NCBI GenBank assembly: GCA_027475525.1
Contig: JAMWFC010000046.1
Span: 2,914,001-2,978,000 of the forward strand
Source: Macrolepiota albuminosa
Lineage: Eukaryota > Basidiomycota > Agaricomycetes > Agaricales > Agaricaceae
Direction of reading: 5' to 3'
DNA length: 64,000 nucleotides
Shown: piece after piece, positions 24,395 through 35,960 of the stretch
Layout of the letters: every line of letters begins with the position of its first letter
Position numbering within the stretch: position 1 is the first letter of the stretch
Notes under the pieces: generated by a model
What the model was told of the DNA's origin: nothing
Databases searched by the model: none
What the model saw: only the letters and a program-made list of their open reading frames with translations
Made by a program: the position numbers and the translations under genes

Positions 24395-24474
24395 AACTGA
24401 AAAATTGACTGTCCTCAGTCAAACGCCGTCATTAATTTAACTGCGCTACGGTCCGTATAATGCCGCCGGCGCCT

Positions 24475-24482
24475 TATAAAAA
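24475..24482 (+). promoter_or_regulatory. TATA box of the antisense accessory gene, element 2
   Basis: TATAAAAA, 51 bp upstream of the ATG at 24533, in the short interval between the LTR and the gene. It implies transcription from inside the element, opposite to the LTR transcript. Confidence 0.55.
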
Positions 24483-24532
24483 GTCGTTTTCCGTACTTCA
24501 CCTTCCCGTGTTTTCCTTCCCATCTTTCCAGT

Positions 24533-27208
24533 ATGTCCACTTCTTTCAACGCCTCTGCTCTCCGCAATTTCCTGGCTAAGGCCTCCTATTTATTTGATCG
24601 TGCTAAGTCTGTCGGTCCCGCCGATGCGCCACAAACCGTCCCTGGTATTATGCAACTCTATCGGCGCTGGCTCGTGGTCCGCGGCTCCAACAGTTCCTGG
24701 GAGCGGGGTGACGAGGTTCGCGAGTGGTGCGTGGCCCGGTACCGTGAGTATGAGGGTGCCGATTGGTTGCGCCCTTTCGCGGACCTTTTCGTAAGTTTTC
24801 TAAGTTTGATTTTGGCGTTGTGGCGCTAAGGTTCAGCGCCCATACTAGGCTCCCTCCTTATCTGACGAGATCGACGCGTTGTTGGCTAGTACCGAGGTCA
24901 GCGAAGTAAGTCCTTCCTTCTCCTCCCCCCTTTTTCCACTGTTAATCCTTTATTAGTCGGTTGCCACGTCTCCCACCGTCGCCAGTCTTCCTACTGCCCC
25001 CTCGGCCTCTACTGTCCCTTCTGTTCCTACCGCCCCTCCTTCTTCGACTTCTGTTCCGCCTCCTTCCATTCTTGGCAGCCCTTTTCGTGGTGCTGCTTCT
25101 TCCACTCGCCCTGCCCCAAGCGCTGCTTCTCCCGTCCGTACTGCCCCTCCCCATTTGGCCATCAAACGTATTGCCGTTTCTCGTAGCGAGCCACGACCCG
25201 GCCCGACGCGCCCAACTTCTCACGGTCCTCCGCGTAATTTCGCCATTGTTATTGAACGAGCGCCTCCTGCTCGTGCTAGTTCTCCTCCCAAACGTACCGT
25301 GCGTTCTTTCCCTATCTTCCTTACTCCATTTTTCTGACTTCTCCCCTTCCAGATCAATCTCCCTGCTCGTGTTCCCCCTTTGTATGTCGTAAGTGCTTTG
25401 CTCGTTGTTGCTAGACTTTAGCGCCTAAATGTTAATGTCGATAGGCGCCTAACCAGACCATGTTCACCGACGCGGAGCTTCGCGACCTTTTGCGTCTTCG
25501 CCGTGATACTACCGTTATTGATACCGGCGTCCGACCATGTTCACCGACGCGGAGCTTCGCGACCTTTTGCGTCTTCGCCGTGATACTACCGTTATTGATA
25601 CCGGCGTCCCAGCTGGTGTCCAAGTACTGGGCGGCAAGAAGAAGGTTACCGTTGCGCCCTTGGAGCGTCGCGCGTTTAGGGCAAAGATTGGTGCGGTAAG
25701 CACTGGGGCGGCAAGAAGAAGGTTACCGTTGCGCCCTTGGAGCGTCGCGCGTTTAGGGCAAAGATTGGTGCGGTAAGCACTGGTTTGCCCCTTAGTAGGT
25801 TTATGCCGTCGTTGACTTCTTTCTTAGTGTGACAAGTGTTGGTCTGAGAACGACCCTGAGGGCTGCTGGTTTCCTACCGCGTCTTTGCCTTGCTATCGGT
25901 GCGATGCGTTGAAACGAGGCTGCGCCTTCAACAGGATTCGTACTCGCAAACGTGGTAGGGACGCCATTATGCAAAGGAACTATGAGCACGCGGTGTTGGT
26001 TCGTAACGCCCGGGACTTCGTGCTGCAGCAACGTGATCTGGCGGCTACTCACCAACCCACGGTAATCAGCGCAGCCAGCCTGGCGCTGCCGACTACCCAG
26101 GATGGTACTACCATGGCGGCACCTTTTGCTCGCTCTCCTCGTCGTCCCGTTCTTTCGAAACGTAAGCCTGTTGTCGCGTCTCCTGGCAAGAGCCCTGGTA
26201 AGCGCCGCGAGCTAGCGCCTGCTACGCCTGTGGTTTTGTCTTCGACCGAGTCTTCTACGGATGAGGGGGAGGGCACTGAGAGGGATGCCGAGGGAGAGGA
26301 TGATGATGAAGCTGAGCCCGTTGTTGATGCCGATGCGCTATTGGCGGTACGCGCTCTCCTGCTTCGCCTTACTCCCCCTATCGCCGCTAACCCTTGTCAG
26401 AGTGGCCCCAGTGGTAACCAGTACGCATTTTCCTAACTTCTCTTTTCTTCGCGTGCTAACTTCTTGACTGATAGGTCCCCCACTCCTGTTCCCGCCGTCG
26501 TGGCTATCCCTGCTGCCGAAGATGTCGTTATGTCTGACGCTGGCGCTACCCCCGCCCCCGAGTCGGTTGCGGCTAGCGACACTCCGGTTGCTCTCCCTAT
26601 CACTCCGTCCCTTACTCCTCCCCACAGCTCCTCTTCTTTTCCTAGTAGTCGCGAGACTTCTGCGGCGCCGGAATCCGAAGGAACCCTGGTGCCGGAAGGT
26701 GAGCGTCGTCGCCGCTGGAGATACTTGCCTCCCTACGGCATCCATCTTTCTTCCGCCAGAGCTATGTCCCCCGGCGACGAGCGCCATGAGTGGACACCCC
26801 GTGCGCCTGTAACTGTCCGGGTACGTCTATCTTTGTTTGTTCCCCTTTTTCTCCCCTTTTCTAACCTTCCATAAGTTCGATCCCTTTTGGACGCCCCCTC
26901 CTGCCATGCGAGTTTCTGGCGACGCCTTCCCTTGGCTCGGGGACGAGTTCTCCTATCCCGTTACCCCTCTCCGTCCTTCTGCCGACCTTCGCCAGCAACT
27001 CCGTCATATCGAGGATGCGACCGAAGCCGTTGGTCGCGAACTTGCCAACCTGCGTCCTCGCGTTTCCACCTTAGCTCGCCGCGAGCGCCTCCTTCTCGAG
27101 CTTCATGACGATATTACAGCTGCGCTTGAGTGGCAAGCGAGTAACTCGATCCAGGACGGGGACTTGCTTCCTTTGGGCGATCCCGCCCTTCCCGAGTATG
27201 ATCCGTAG
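24533..27208 (+). CDS. Antisense accessory gene of Ty3 element 2 (zinc-cluster protein, 8 exons)
   Basis: Inferred exons are 24533-24790, 24849-24905, 24957-25298, 25353-25388, 25445-25772, 25828-26420, 26475-26820 and 26876-27208. All introns are GT-AG and phases agree. After removing two 77-bp duplications (25456, 25631) the protein is about 712 residues. Order: an N-terminal helical domain with WSxxxEVREWC-like motif shared with element 1, a Ser/Pro/Ala-rich linker, a 58-codon exon rich in charged helices, a cysteine cluster near residues 290-321 (CDKC, GC, PCYRC, RGC), a basic patch, an acidic region, LPPYG, and a C-terminal helical region with SGDAF and GDLLPLGDP. No stop interrupts it. 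The role is unknown; a regulator of the element or of its host is a guess. Confidence 0.72.
25456..25609. repeat. 77-bp direct duplication (assembly-type)
   Basis: Offset 77, in exon 5 of the antisense gene of element 2. Confidence 0.9.
25631..25784. repeat. 77-bp direct duplication (assembly-type)
   Basis: Offset 77, at the end of the same exon 5. Removing both restores a 58-codon exon. Confidence 0.9.
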
Positions 27209-27729
27209 TTGCCGACCCTTAGCGCTTTTAAACTTTTATGGACTTAGTCTTTTTGATACGAACTTTGTAGTGTGTGATCCTATAATAAACGCCTCCCTTG
27301 GCTTCAAATCGTCAGTTTGTAAGTAATCAAAAGAAAATAAGTAAAAAGGGGAAACGCTCAGTAGATCATCACAGCGCAAAAACCCCTTTGCCGACGCGGT
27401 CCAATAGCCATTACCGCGCCAGCCTAAGTAGAAAATAGGAACTGTCTGGAAATAAATAAGCGGATCCATGTAAGAAGTAGCGCGTATAAAGAAATAGAAA
27501 ACCAGTGATCGCTTATGTCCGTTTAGCGCGGTTGTGAGTAAGCGCTGAACATCAAATGTCGATTCCCTTTTTGGAGGGACCCAGAATAAGTTAAGCACTT
27601 TTGATTGGCTAGCGCTCCTGTTAGGGTCCTGGCTCCTTGAGAAAAGTCCTCCCATGCTGTCGCTAATCGAAACACTTCCCGTGTCCTATAAATTACTTAT
27701 GCATCAACTCGATTCCATCAGTCTTCGCG
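27209..27729 (+). other. Intergenic part of element 2
   Basis: No gene supported. About 27340-27385 is the conserved piece that in element 1 lies directly after pol. A TATA-like CTATAAAT at about 27686-27693 precedes gene B. Confidence 0.5.
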
Positions 27730-28251
27730 ATGGCCACCCTGTCTGGTTGCGTGTGGACTCGAAGCTGTGATCGTGCCTATGTTACCATGGACCCTCCCAC
27801 CTTTCTGGACCGGGCCACCTCGTTCTTTCATCATTACCCTCCCAAGGGTATTCCTAAGTTGGCCGACGAAGTAGTCGAGTTGAGTCGTTGCTGTCGGCTT
27901 CTGCGGGCTGCTTGTGAAATCTGGGGAGACGCGTCCCCGTTAACGTGTTTTGGTACAGAGGCTACTTGGAGTCAGGCTTTCCATGTGCGTGTCTTGCTAT
28001 TCTTGGCGCACTCCTTCTGACAGTTGCCCAAATCCAGGAAATCGCCACCGAAGACACGGCGGATCGTCTTCAACTTTTGATGGAGGAAAGCTATTACCTG
28101 GTTAGTAACTGAGCCATCACCTCTCCTTCCGTGTCTAACGGCTCCTTTCCCTTAGTCCCCTCGCAAGTATACCGGCGCTCGTCTCTTTCGTGGTCCCCTC
28201 GAGGGGCCGACAGTTGTTAGCAAGCGTATTTCTTGGTTCGGCCCTTCTTGA
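27730..28251 (+). CDS. Element 2 accessory gene B (unknown)
   Basis: A small spliced gene of unknown function present in element 2 and absent from element 1. The first exon (ATG 27730 or 27790) contains TFLDRATSFFHHYPPKGIP and ELSRCCRLLRAACEIW. A middle exon (about 28021-28099) carries AQIQEIATEDTADRLQ, and a last exon (from about 28156) ends at TGA 28249-28251. The pattern of hydrophobic and aromatic residues in exon 1 resembles the N-terminal domains of the antisense gene and of the next gene, so the three may be paralogues. The exact exon joints are uncertain. Confidence 0.45.
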
Positions 28252-28358
28252 CCTGTCGCGTGTTGTTTTTCTCCCCCCCCCGGCCGACAGTTGTTAGCAA
28301 GCGTATTTCTTGGTTCGGCCCTTCTTGACCTGTCGCGTGTTGTTTTTCTCCCCCCCCC
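28205..28358. repeat. 77-bp direct duplication (assembly-type)
   Basis: Offset 77, at the end of element 2 accessory gene B. Confidence 0.9.
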
Positions 28359-28582
28359 CCTATAGTTTGCGTGAGGCAATCCCATCTTCTTTGCAGCGCC
28401 ACCGGCCTAACATATTCCCAGCTTTTTGCTTCTCCTGCCGTTGTTATATGAAATATATCGTTGTTGTCGCGTCCTCGTGATGGTGCCGCATAAGTTCTGT
28501 TTCCTAAGTCCCTTCGACCCTGCATAAGGTCGCTAGGTATATATCTGAGATTTCCGGGCCTAGCGTTGTTAAGTTCTTCGAA

Positions 28583-29314
28583 ATGCCTGCTCCCTTTTTC
28601 CTTCTTGAAGATATCACCTCTGTCCCTCGTCCCGAGGTCTTAGATCGCCTCGAGATGTTCTTTGCTCGACTGCCCCCAGGCGGTATTCGCCACCACAACG
28701 GCAATATCCTGACCCTGATTCGGCGCTACCGGTTACTTCTGGCTATGGCCCAGGAGTGGCTCGTAGAGTCCGAACAGCACCCCAACGCGGTAAGTTTCTA
28801 CCGTCCGAGTGATTAAGTACCTTCTTACGTGTCCTCCCAGCCTCCTATTTCGGGTAGCACAAAAAGCTTGGAGTACCTACTCCTCAAAACGGATAATGTT
28901 GTGAGTTCCTCTCCTTTTCCCCGTTCACACATTCAGGTTTGCTGACTCCAGCTTCAGACTTTGAAGTGGTTGCCCTTGCCAGATCTGATTGACGACGATG
29001 TTTGTGCCGCCATGCTCGAGCGCGTCATCATTCCTTTTATGCCCCTAGCTCCTCGCTTCGGAGCTGGAGCGCCTCCTGCCCCTATCCATGCATCTCCACC
29101 CGGTTCCTCCGCCTTTCGCTTCGGAGCTGGCGCGCCGCCTGCTCCCTCCAATGAATCTCCTCCCGGCTTCTCCACCTTTCCTCCGGGGACCTTTCCCTCT
29201 ACTCCGTCGCCTATTCTTCCCCCTGCACCGCCTCCTTCTCCCGCACATCTCCACCGCAGACAGCACCCCCGGCGCTCTGAGGGATTTGTCAGGGGTCCTC
29301 GCCGTAGAACGTAA
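28583..29314 (+). CDS. Element 2 accessory gene C (unknown, Pro-rich C-terminus)
   Basis: ATG 28583 opens an exon with RPEVLDRLEMFFARLPPGGI and IRRYRLLLAMAQEW, ending at a GT donor near 28789. A short exon (about 28842-28900, SLEYLLLKTDNV) follows, then a third (from about 28957) with WLPLPDLIDDDVCAAMLERV and two copies of a RFGAGAPPAP unit, ending at 29314. This gives about 200 residues. The N-terminal block resembles that of gene B in layout. It is convergent with the end of pol (29453). Like gene B it is missing from element 1. Confidence 0.5.
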
Positions 29315-29452
29315 AGTAGCCCATAGATCAATTATTGCCAGATCCATAGCCTTGTATAGTATTTGTATAGTATGAAATTCAATGCGTTGTTGTTCCGTTC
29401 ATAAGTAAGGTGCAAGGCGCTAAAGTCTAGCGCCCTTCCCCTTCGCATCCTA

Positions 29453-32400
29453 TTACTGATCGGTTTCTTCTTCTGGTGCGACTTCGTCATCGTCCACAAG
29501 TTCGGTCTCCTCTAGCTCTCGAAGTTTAGCAGTGTCAACGTCTAGCGCCGATAAAGGCAGTGAAATGTGTTCGCGTGCTAAGTAGGGAATGAGTCGGAAC
29601 GCCGCTACTGGTCGATGCAAAACTGAGCCGTCCAATTCGCAGAGTACGTATGCGCCTCCCCTATTGCGGGAAACCACTATTAGGGGTCCCAGATACCGAG
29701 GCCGCATCTTTTTGTTATGAGTAACTTCGATCTTGGAGTTGCGCATTAGTACTAGGGCGCCAGTTGTGAAGTTGTAGTCTCGGATCGTGGCGCTATGCTC
29801 GGTCTCAAATCGTAGCGCAGCTTGCCGTCTAGCCTGAAATACTACCTCGTGTAAGCTCGGATCGTGGCGCTATGCTCGGTCTCAAATCGTAGCGCAGCTT
29901 GCCGTCTAGCCTGAAATACTACCTCGTGTAAGCACTCGAGATCCTCCGTGCATCGTTGTAAGTCTATAGCGCGTCTAGCAATCATGTTGGTAGAGGATAG
30001 TATTGAGTTCGGTGGGGGTTGTAGGTACGTCGCTTCCACCACGTCCGCAGGTAGCAAGGGGTGGGTGCCAGTAGCCGCATAGTAGGGAGAGCAACCCATC
30101 CTCTTTCGTACGGTAACCCGCTCCGACCAGAAGACCGAATAAGTCGCCTCGCTCCAGCGACTTTCGTCACCGTCGACCGCCTTGAATAGCGCTTGTCGAA
30201 CATCGAAATGTGGCCTTTCTACGATTCCATTAGCACGTTTATTGTATCCTGAGACTCAGATGTGTTGTATGTTGTATTTTTTGGCAAGATAAGTGAGCGC
30301 CTTTACTATTGGCGCTCCGTTGTCTGTGACTATCTCGTGAAGGGCTCCCCAGCGGCAGATAACGTCCTCAAAGAGCCACTTAGCTATAGCGTCTGTATTT
30401 TCCCGCTGAAGCATACGGAACTCCGGCCAATGTACCAAGGAACACCTTCCTTGAATGATATACTTGTAGCGCCCTGACTTGGGCATGTGCATGGTGTCGA
30501 TATATATTTTTCCGAATAACGGCGCTGGAGTCGCTACTGTTGGGGGAATTAGAACCTGACGTGTCTGCTGGATTTGACAGAGATGACAAGTGCGAATATA
30601 CCACGCAATATTGGCGCTAACTTGCGGCCACCAAAAGCGCTCCAAAAGGTTCGCCCTTGTCGCATAGAGTCCTCGGTGTCCCAAGTCATCATGCATAGCG
30701 CGTAGAATCCTAACTCGATTATCCGGTTTGATCACTAGTTTATGGGCGCCCTCTCTATTTCGTCGCCAAAGTCGGTTTTCCACCATAAAGAAAGTTGTCG
30801 CATATCGAATGAAGGTGGCGTATTCCGTATCCGTAAGGTCTGATGGTCGTCGCAAATCCTGTAGCCACTTCCTAACCTGGTCCACTCGCTGATCTTCTGA
30901 CTTAGCTTTGGCGCTTCGAGGTACCGCTGAATATGGCAGGTTCTGACTGTCTTCTCGCAAGGGTCTTGGTTCCTCGACTATCTTTAGATTGTTAGACGGC
31001 TTAGCGACGTTATAGATACTGGCCGTGTAAAAAGTTGATGACGCCTGATATGGTCGGGGCTGGTACGGAACAATAGGGTGAAGCCAATTTGAAACTGGTT
31101 GGTCTTCGCGAAGCGCCGGAATAGGCAGCTGAATGATATGCATGAAAACATGCAATCGATCGATCCAGTCGTCAAATACATCGTTGTCGCTATCGTCTAG
31201 CGCTTCATCTTCCGGTTGTCTCGGTCGCCTAGATAATCCGTCCGGCCCGTGGAATGCACTTCTGACGTGTACTAATTCAAAGTGAAACATTAATATCGCT
31301 ACTACCCAGCGGTTCATACTGGCCGACGGTTGAATATCAGGGTTCTGAAGCATTCCTTTGATGTATCGTGCGTCGACCTCGACAATGAGATTTCGTACCC
31401 CAATGAGGTACATGCGCAGCGCCTGAAACGATCGAAACAAGCCATATAACTCTAGCTTGGGCTGACTGTAGCGCGATTCTTGGTCGTTAAGGGTAATCGA
31501 TCCGAAACGATTGTAGCGCCTGATTTTCCGGTTTGCGCTATCACACTGGCATAAGAAGAAGCCAACGGCGATATATGATGTGTCAACAGCAAGTATAACG
31601 GGATCGGCGGTAGTATAGTCAATGGGTACCAATGGTTTCGCTTCCTGTAGCGCCTTTACTAAGTCCTTCTGGGCATTGATTTGATCGGGTCCAAATTCGA
31701 AGGGGACCCCTGAACGGGTTAGGCAATTAAGGGCGTTTGCGCGATGAGAAAAATGGTGTATGAACATGCGCAGCACCCCTACAGTGCCCAAGAACGCGCG
31801 AACTTCCAAGAGGTTATGACAGACCCCCCATTTCTCCAACAGCGCTAATCGGCTCTTTTCTGGAATCCTGCCTTCTGGCGTGCAAATGTGCCCCAAAATT
31901 TTAAACTGCAGTGCGCAAAGAACGAGCTTGTGCCCTGAAAACGTCCCGCCACAATACTTCATGCGCTGAAGTACTCGGTTAACCAGTTGAAAGAATTCCC
32001 ATAGCGCCATGCGAATATTAGAATTTTCCGGGTGAACTTCGGGCTTGCCATCTACCAATCGCCAATCCTTCGGGCCTTTAACTCCTACGTCGTCTATGAA
32101 ACTGAGCACATGGTGGGGTATTTCGGGCTGTAGGATAAACGTAATATCGTCGTGAAATATCGGTACCGAGTTTGTCCATCCCATAGGAAGTGTGACTAGT
32201 CGTAGCGCCCCAAACGGTGTTTGAAATGTCGTCAAGTCGCGAGAGGAAGGATGGATTAAGCGCTCGTCATAGCCTACATACAAATCCAGGGTAGCGCCAC
32301 ATATTCGTCCCGCGAAAGATTCAGCGACGTGATCGGGAAATGGCGGTACCCCTGAATGACGAATGGTGACTTTGTTTAGCGGTTCTAGGCTGTGAACTAT

Positions 32401-33236
32401 ACGTAGCTTCCCATTTTTCTTTAGTACGCAGAACCACCTCGAGCGGTAGGCTGAATTAGAAGGCTCGTATACACCTGCCGCTATCTTGGAGCGAATAATT
32501 TGGCAGACTTCGGCTTCGATGCCCGGGGGTATGGGTCGGTTATGCTCAGTCCAAGGCACGTGCGGTATTGTCGGTATAACCACTGGTGGAAAGAAGTCAG
32601 TTCTAAGTTTACCGCGTTCTGAGTCCTCCCATGCAAAAGCCTCATTCTGTTTTTGCATGATGTTGACTAATACGTTCATCTCCTCCGTTGAGAGGAAGCC
32701 GGTATCGTGGGCGCTAAGAAATAGCGCCTTTTGTTCTTCTGTAAATCGTCCTGTTGGTTCAAAGGATGGTGGATTCAGATCGAGTTTTGGCAGGGTAGCC
32801 AAAGGGTCGCCTATTATTTTTCTTTCGATGCGAAATTCCTCGGGTACGGCGCTTGCTACCGGTTTTGTTTTAAGCGCTACGGGTTTATATTTCTTCTTGA
32901 CCTGAACCCCTTTGCGCTTAGGGGTACTATTGTTAGCAAACGTATTATAAATAGAGTCATGGTTTCTAGCGAAACCTGATATCAAAGATTCTTTAGAGTC
33001 GGGAGTAGAAACAAAATAAGTGTCTGTTGAAAGGTTTTCAGTAATATCTGACGCAGTGAGGTATAAGTAGGATAACGCTTCGCTAGTAAGCGACGAAGAA
33101 GAATTCAAGATTTCATGGGCTAAAGGGGTATATGATATAAAGTTTACTTGCCCAGTCCGATGGTTATAGTCCAAGATAAGCGCTTCATCTCCATGATCCT
33201 CATCACTCATCTCCTCGATGGCGCCGGAAAACACTC
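29453..33236 (-). CDS. Pol of Ty3 element 2 (RT, RNase H, integrase)
   Basis: Minus strand, entered in -1 from Gag-protease near 33227-33236. RT shows TLPMGWTNSVPIF and the catalytic FIDDV; RNase H has LAVDTSYIAVG and VDARYIKG. Integrase has LGHRGLYATR with CHLCQ (zinc domain), and IYIDTMHMP, VTDNGAP and VERPHFD for the D-D-E core. The C-terminus has YLGPLIVVSRNRGG and an acidic tail, with no chromodomain. A TGA at 30256-30258 replaces the Arg seen in element 1 (one C-to-T change at CpG) and truncates integrase. The break near 29781 is a 77-bp assembly duplication, not a mutation. Confidence 0.9.
29781..29934. repeat. 77-bp direct duplication (assembly-type)
   Basis: Offset 77, in the integrase C-terminus of element 2. 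Confidence 0.9.
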
Positions 33237-35881
33237 GCAAGGGTCGTCGCTAACGTAAGGTCGCTTTCTCGGTCCCGGTTTCTGGAATTTCCCCCGTGGA
33301 AACGTTGGTACCGTTCTTCTGACGCCCGAGTTAGGGTCGCTAATAGTTAGCGTCGTTTCGTCTTCAGACGTCGTCTTGACTACTGATCGGGCTAAGACGT
33401 CGAAGGGCCTCCCTAATAATAAGTCGTACGCAGGCGATCTAAGAATGTGTATTTGAAGGTAAAACGTAAGATTGCCAACAGCGCATGGCACGTTACGAGC
33501 CATTCCCAAGGATCGATCAATAGTGCTGTTAGCGCTTTGCATATTAAGAATGATGGTCGGGTCGTAAATGATGCCAAGCTCGTTAGCGACGTCGGCAGCC
33601 ATTGAAATAATCTGTGATCCGCTGTCCACTATAGATTCTATTAAATGATGCCAAGCTCGTTAGCGACGTCGGCAGCCATTGAAATAATCTGTGATCCGCT
33701 GTCCACTATAGATTCTATCTTGCTTTTTCCATCAACTGTCAACATAATCGAGCGAATCGCGTGAGAGTCTTGGGCTACAGTGAGGACGGCGGGATCGTCG
33801 CTAGATCTTAGCGACTTAAGGTAAGTTTCGACCGGGTCAATGGACGTAGCTTCTTTAGGTGGCGCGGCCTCTTCTTTGATTTCCGACGCGACCGTCTCAG
33901 TTATGTACGCGAATCCAGGTAGCGCGTCGTCGCATTCGTCCACCGCCGTTACATTGTTAGCTACGTTCCGTCGAGGGGTTACCGCTGTACGCATCTGATT
34001 CCTGACGTCTGGCGCCACACTGCATAGCTCCCCTACCGACATCGTGACTTGACTTTTCATAATACGATCGAATACTTGCTTAGATTTTTCTATGTCGTAG
34101 ATTGGTGCCGTTGGTCGGTAGCCTCCTGCTGGCTTGTCTGGCGCCCCAAAGTTTTGATTGATAGGCGGAGCGTAGTTACCGGCAAGTCCTGAATACGGGT
34201 GTAGTGGCGGTTCCGTGCTAGCTGGTGCTTTGGCCGTATCAGGTGTGTCGTCGTTGATACTGGAATTCGAAGGCTTTGCAGGTGCTGGATCGGTCGTAGC
34301 GCCTGAAGGTCTATAGTCTTTCAACGGTTGCTTGCTCTTTTTAATCTTGACACCATCGAAAACCTGATTCTTTAGCGACTTTAGCTCCCTTTCCAACGTC
34401 TCAATCCTCTCCTCTCGTGACAACGTCGGTCGCTCGCCAACAGCGTTAAGCTGGAGTACTTCATGGATTAGCGCCTGTTGTGGAGTTGTTTCTGCCTCCG
34501 CTGCGGCCGTACTATTGAGATTGCCCGTCGCTAAGTTCCCAGGGTTACGTCGGTGCCATTCATCAATTTGCCCCTGGAAGGTTCGGTGCTCAGGATATAG
34601 AGGGATGTTAGCGCCGGAAGGTAGGACTATTTTCCCGTCAGCGCCTCGGCGTGCTCTTCCTTGGCGCAGGTATTGTTCGAGGATAGCACAGCGTCCGCGA
34701 GTGATTGTATGTCCTGCCTCCCCACAGAAGTGACAAGGGCCGGATTGCATATTACCTCGTGGCGCATTAAGGCTAGTCGAGATTAACGTTTCCAATTTGC
34801 TCATAACGTTTGCGACAGCCGTGTTGACTGCGTTTTCCAGGTCCTCCTTCTTGACAAAACCTCCCTGATTGTTAGTTGCGCTAGGTGCGGGCGCCGCAAC
34901 AGGTGGCGCCTTTCCTCCGTTATCAGTGCTAGAAGGTCGCTGGAAGGGGATGCCAGTATCTGTGCCTTTCAGTATCCATTTACCTGCTTCAAAGACGTCT
35001 TCTATATCGTAGGGTTCCTCAGGATGGTGGTCGGACTTAAGAATTTCTAAGCGACGAGCTATACGCGTCCAAAGTGATGTTGGAATGCCTTGTTGAAACA
35101 AGCGCCGTTCCTCGTTCCTGTAGAGTTTGCCATTCTGTACTAGCCATCTTGCAATTCGCTGGAAGTCTCGATAATAAGTAGATAGCGTGCCTAGTGTATA
35201 AATGCCCGTTGCGAAGGTATCCTGTACCAGTTTCTGGATTTCAAGGACGGTATAGCGCGTGGATTCCTCCGCGCCAGGGTACAGTTTAATGATCGCCTTT
35301 TTCCATTCCTCGTAGGTAAACGACCTTGGCACCGCCTCTCGTGTTAATCCTTGAAACTCATCCAGTCCCGTCCAGGATTCCGCGGTATCGTAGGAAACGT
35401 ATCTGGCGGCGTATTCTTTCATTTGTGTGTTGTCGGTGATTCGGCAGTCGCGTAATAAATATTCCAATTCTCGGAAATACTGTGTTAGCTCGCGAGGTTT
35501 CGTCTCATCCCATTTTGGCGACGAGAAGTGGTTTCTTGGCGGCATACGCGGTGTGTTTGCCTGCTCCATACTAGCTGGCGTCGACGTCGTGGTGGGAATA
35601 GTAGTGTTAGTGGTAGTTTCGCTTGGCGTGGTTGTAGTCGGTACTGGCTCGGGTAATTCTGAGTCGCTAGGTTCTGGCGATAATGACCTAGACAGCTCTT
35701 CCAAAGGAGTAAGCGGTGTATGGTTTTCACCTGCTAAGTATTCGAACAGTCGGGAAAATGGGAAGAAGCTTTCAGCCAAGCTATCTGGAGCAGCTTCAAG
35801 CTCCTGATCTAAAGTCTGCCTCGGTAGCGCGCCTGGTAAGTGTGGTGACTCAGTTAAGGTTTGTTCAAACGCGCTCTCCAA
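33207..35881 (-). CDS. Gag-protease of Ty3 element 2
   Basis: One frame from ATG 35881, about 80 bp after the LTR, to TGA at 33207-33209 once the 77-bp duplication at 33571-33724 is removed. N-terminal Ser/Thr/Pro-rich segment; capsid-like region (KWDETKPRELTQYFRELEYL, RNEERRLFQQGIPTSLW); a knuckle CHFCGEAGHTITRGRC with X6 rather than X4 before the last Cys; a Pro-rich linker; then protease with VDSGSQIIS and AYDLLLGRPF. Gag and protease are fused without a shift, and the shift comes afterwards, before RT. Confidence 0.9.
33571..33724. repeat. 77-bp direct duplication (assembly-type)
   Basis: Offset 77, in the protease of element 2; splits an otherwise open Gag-protease frame. Confidence 0.92.
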
Positions 35882-35940
35882 TAGGAGGCGGCGCTGTCGC
35901 TGGGCTCGAGTTTCCGGCGGAATTCTGCCTCAATAGAACC

Positions 35941-35957
35941 CCTCGCGGTGGGCTCCA
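35941..35957 (-). other. Primer-binding site of element 2
   Basis: On the minus strand TGGAGCCCACCGCGAGG starts three bases after the 5' LTR. It is the same primer as in element 1. Confidence 0.7.
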
Positions 35958-35960
35958 AAA

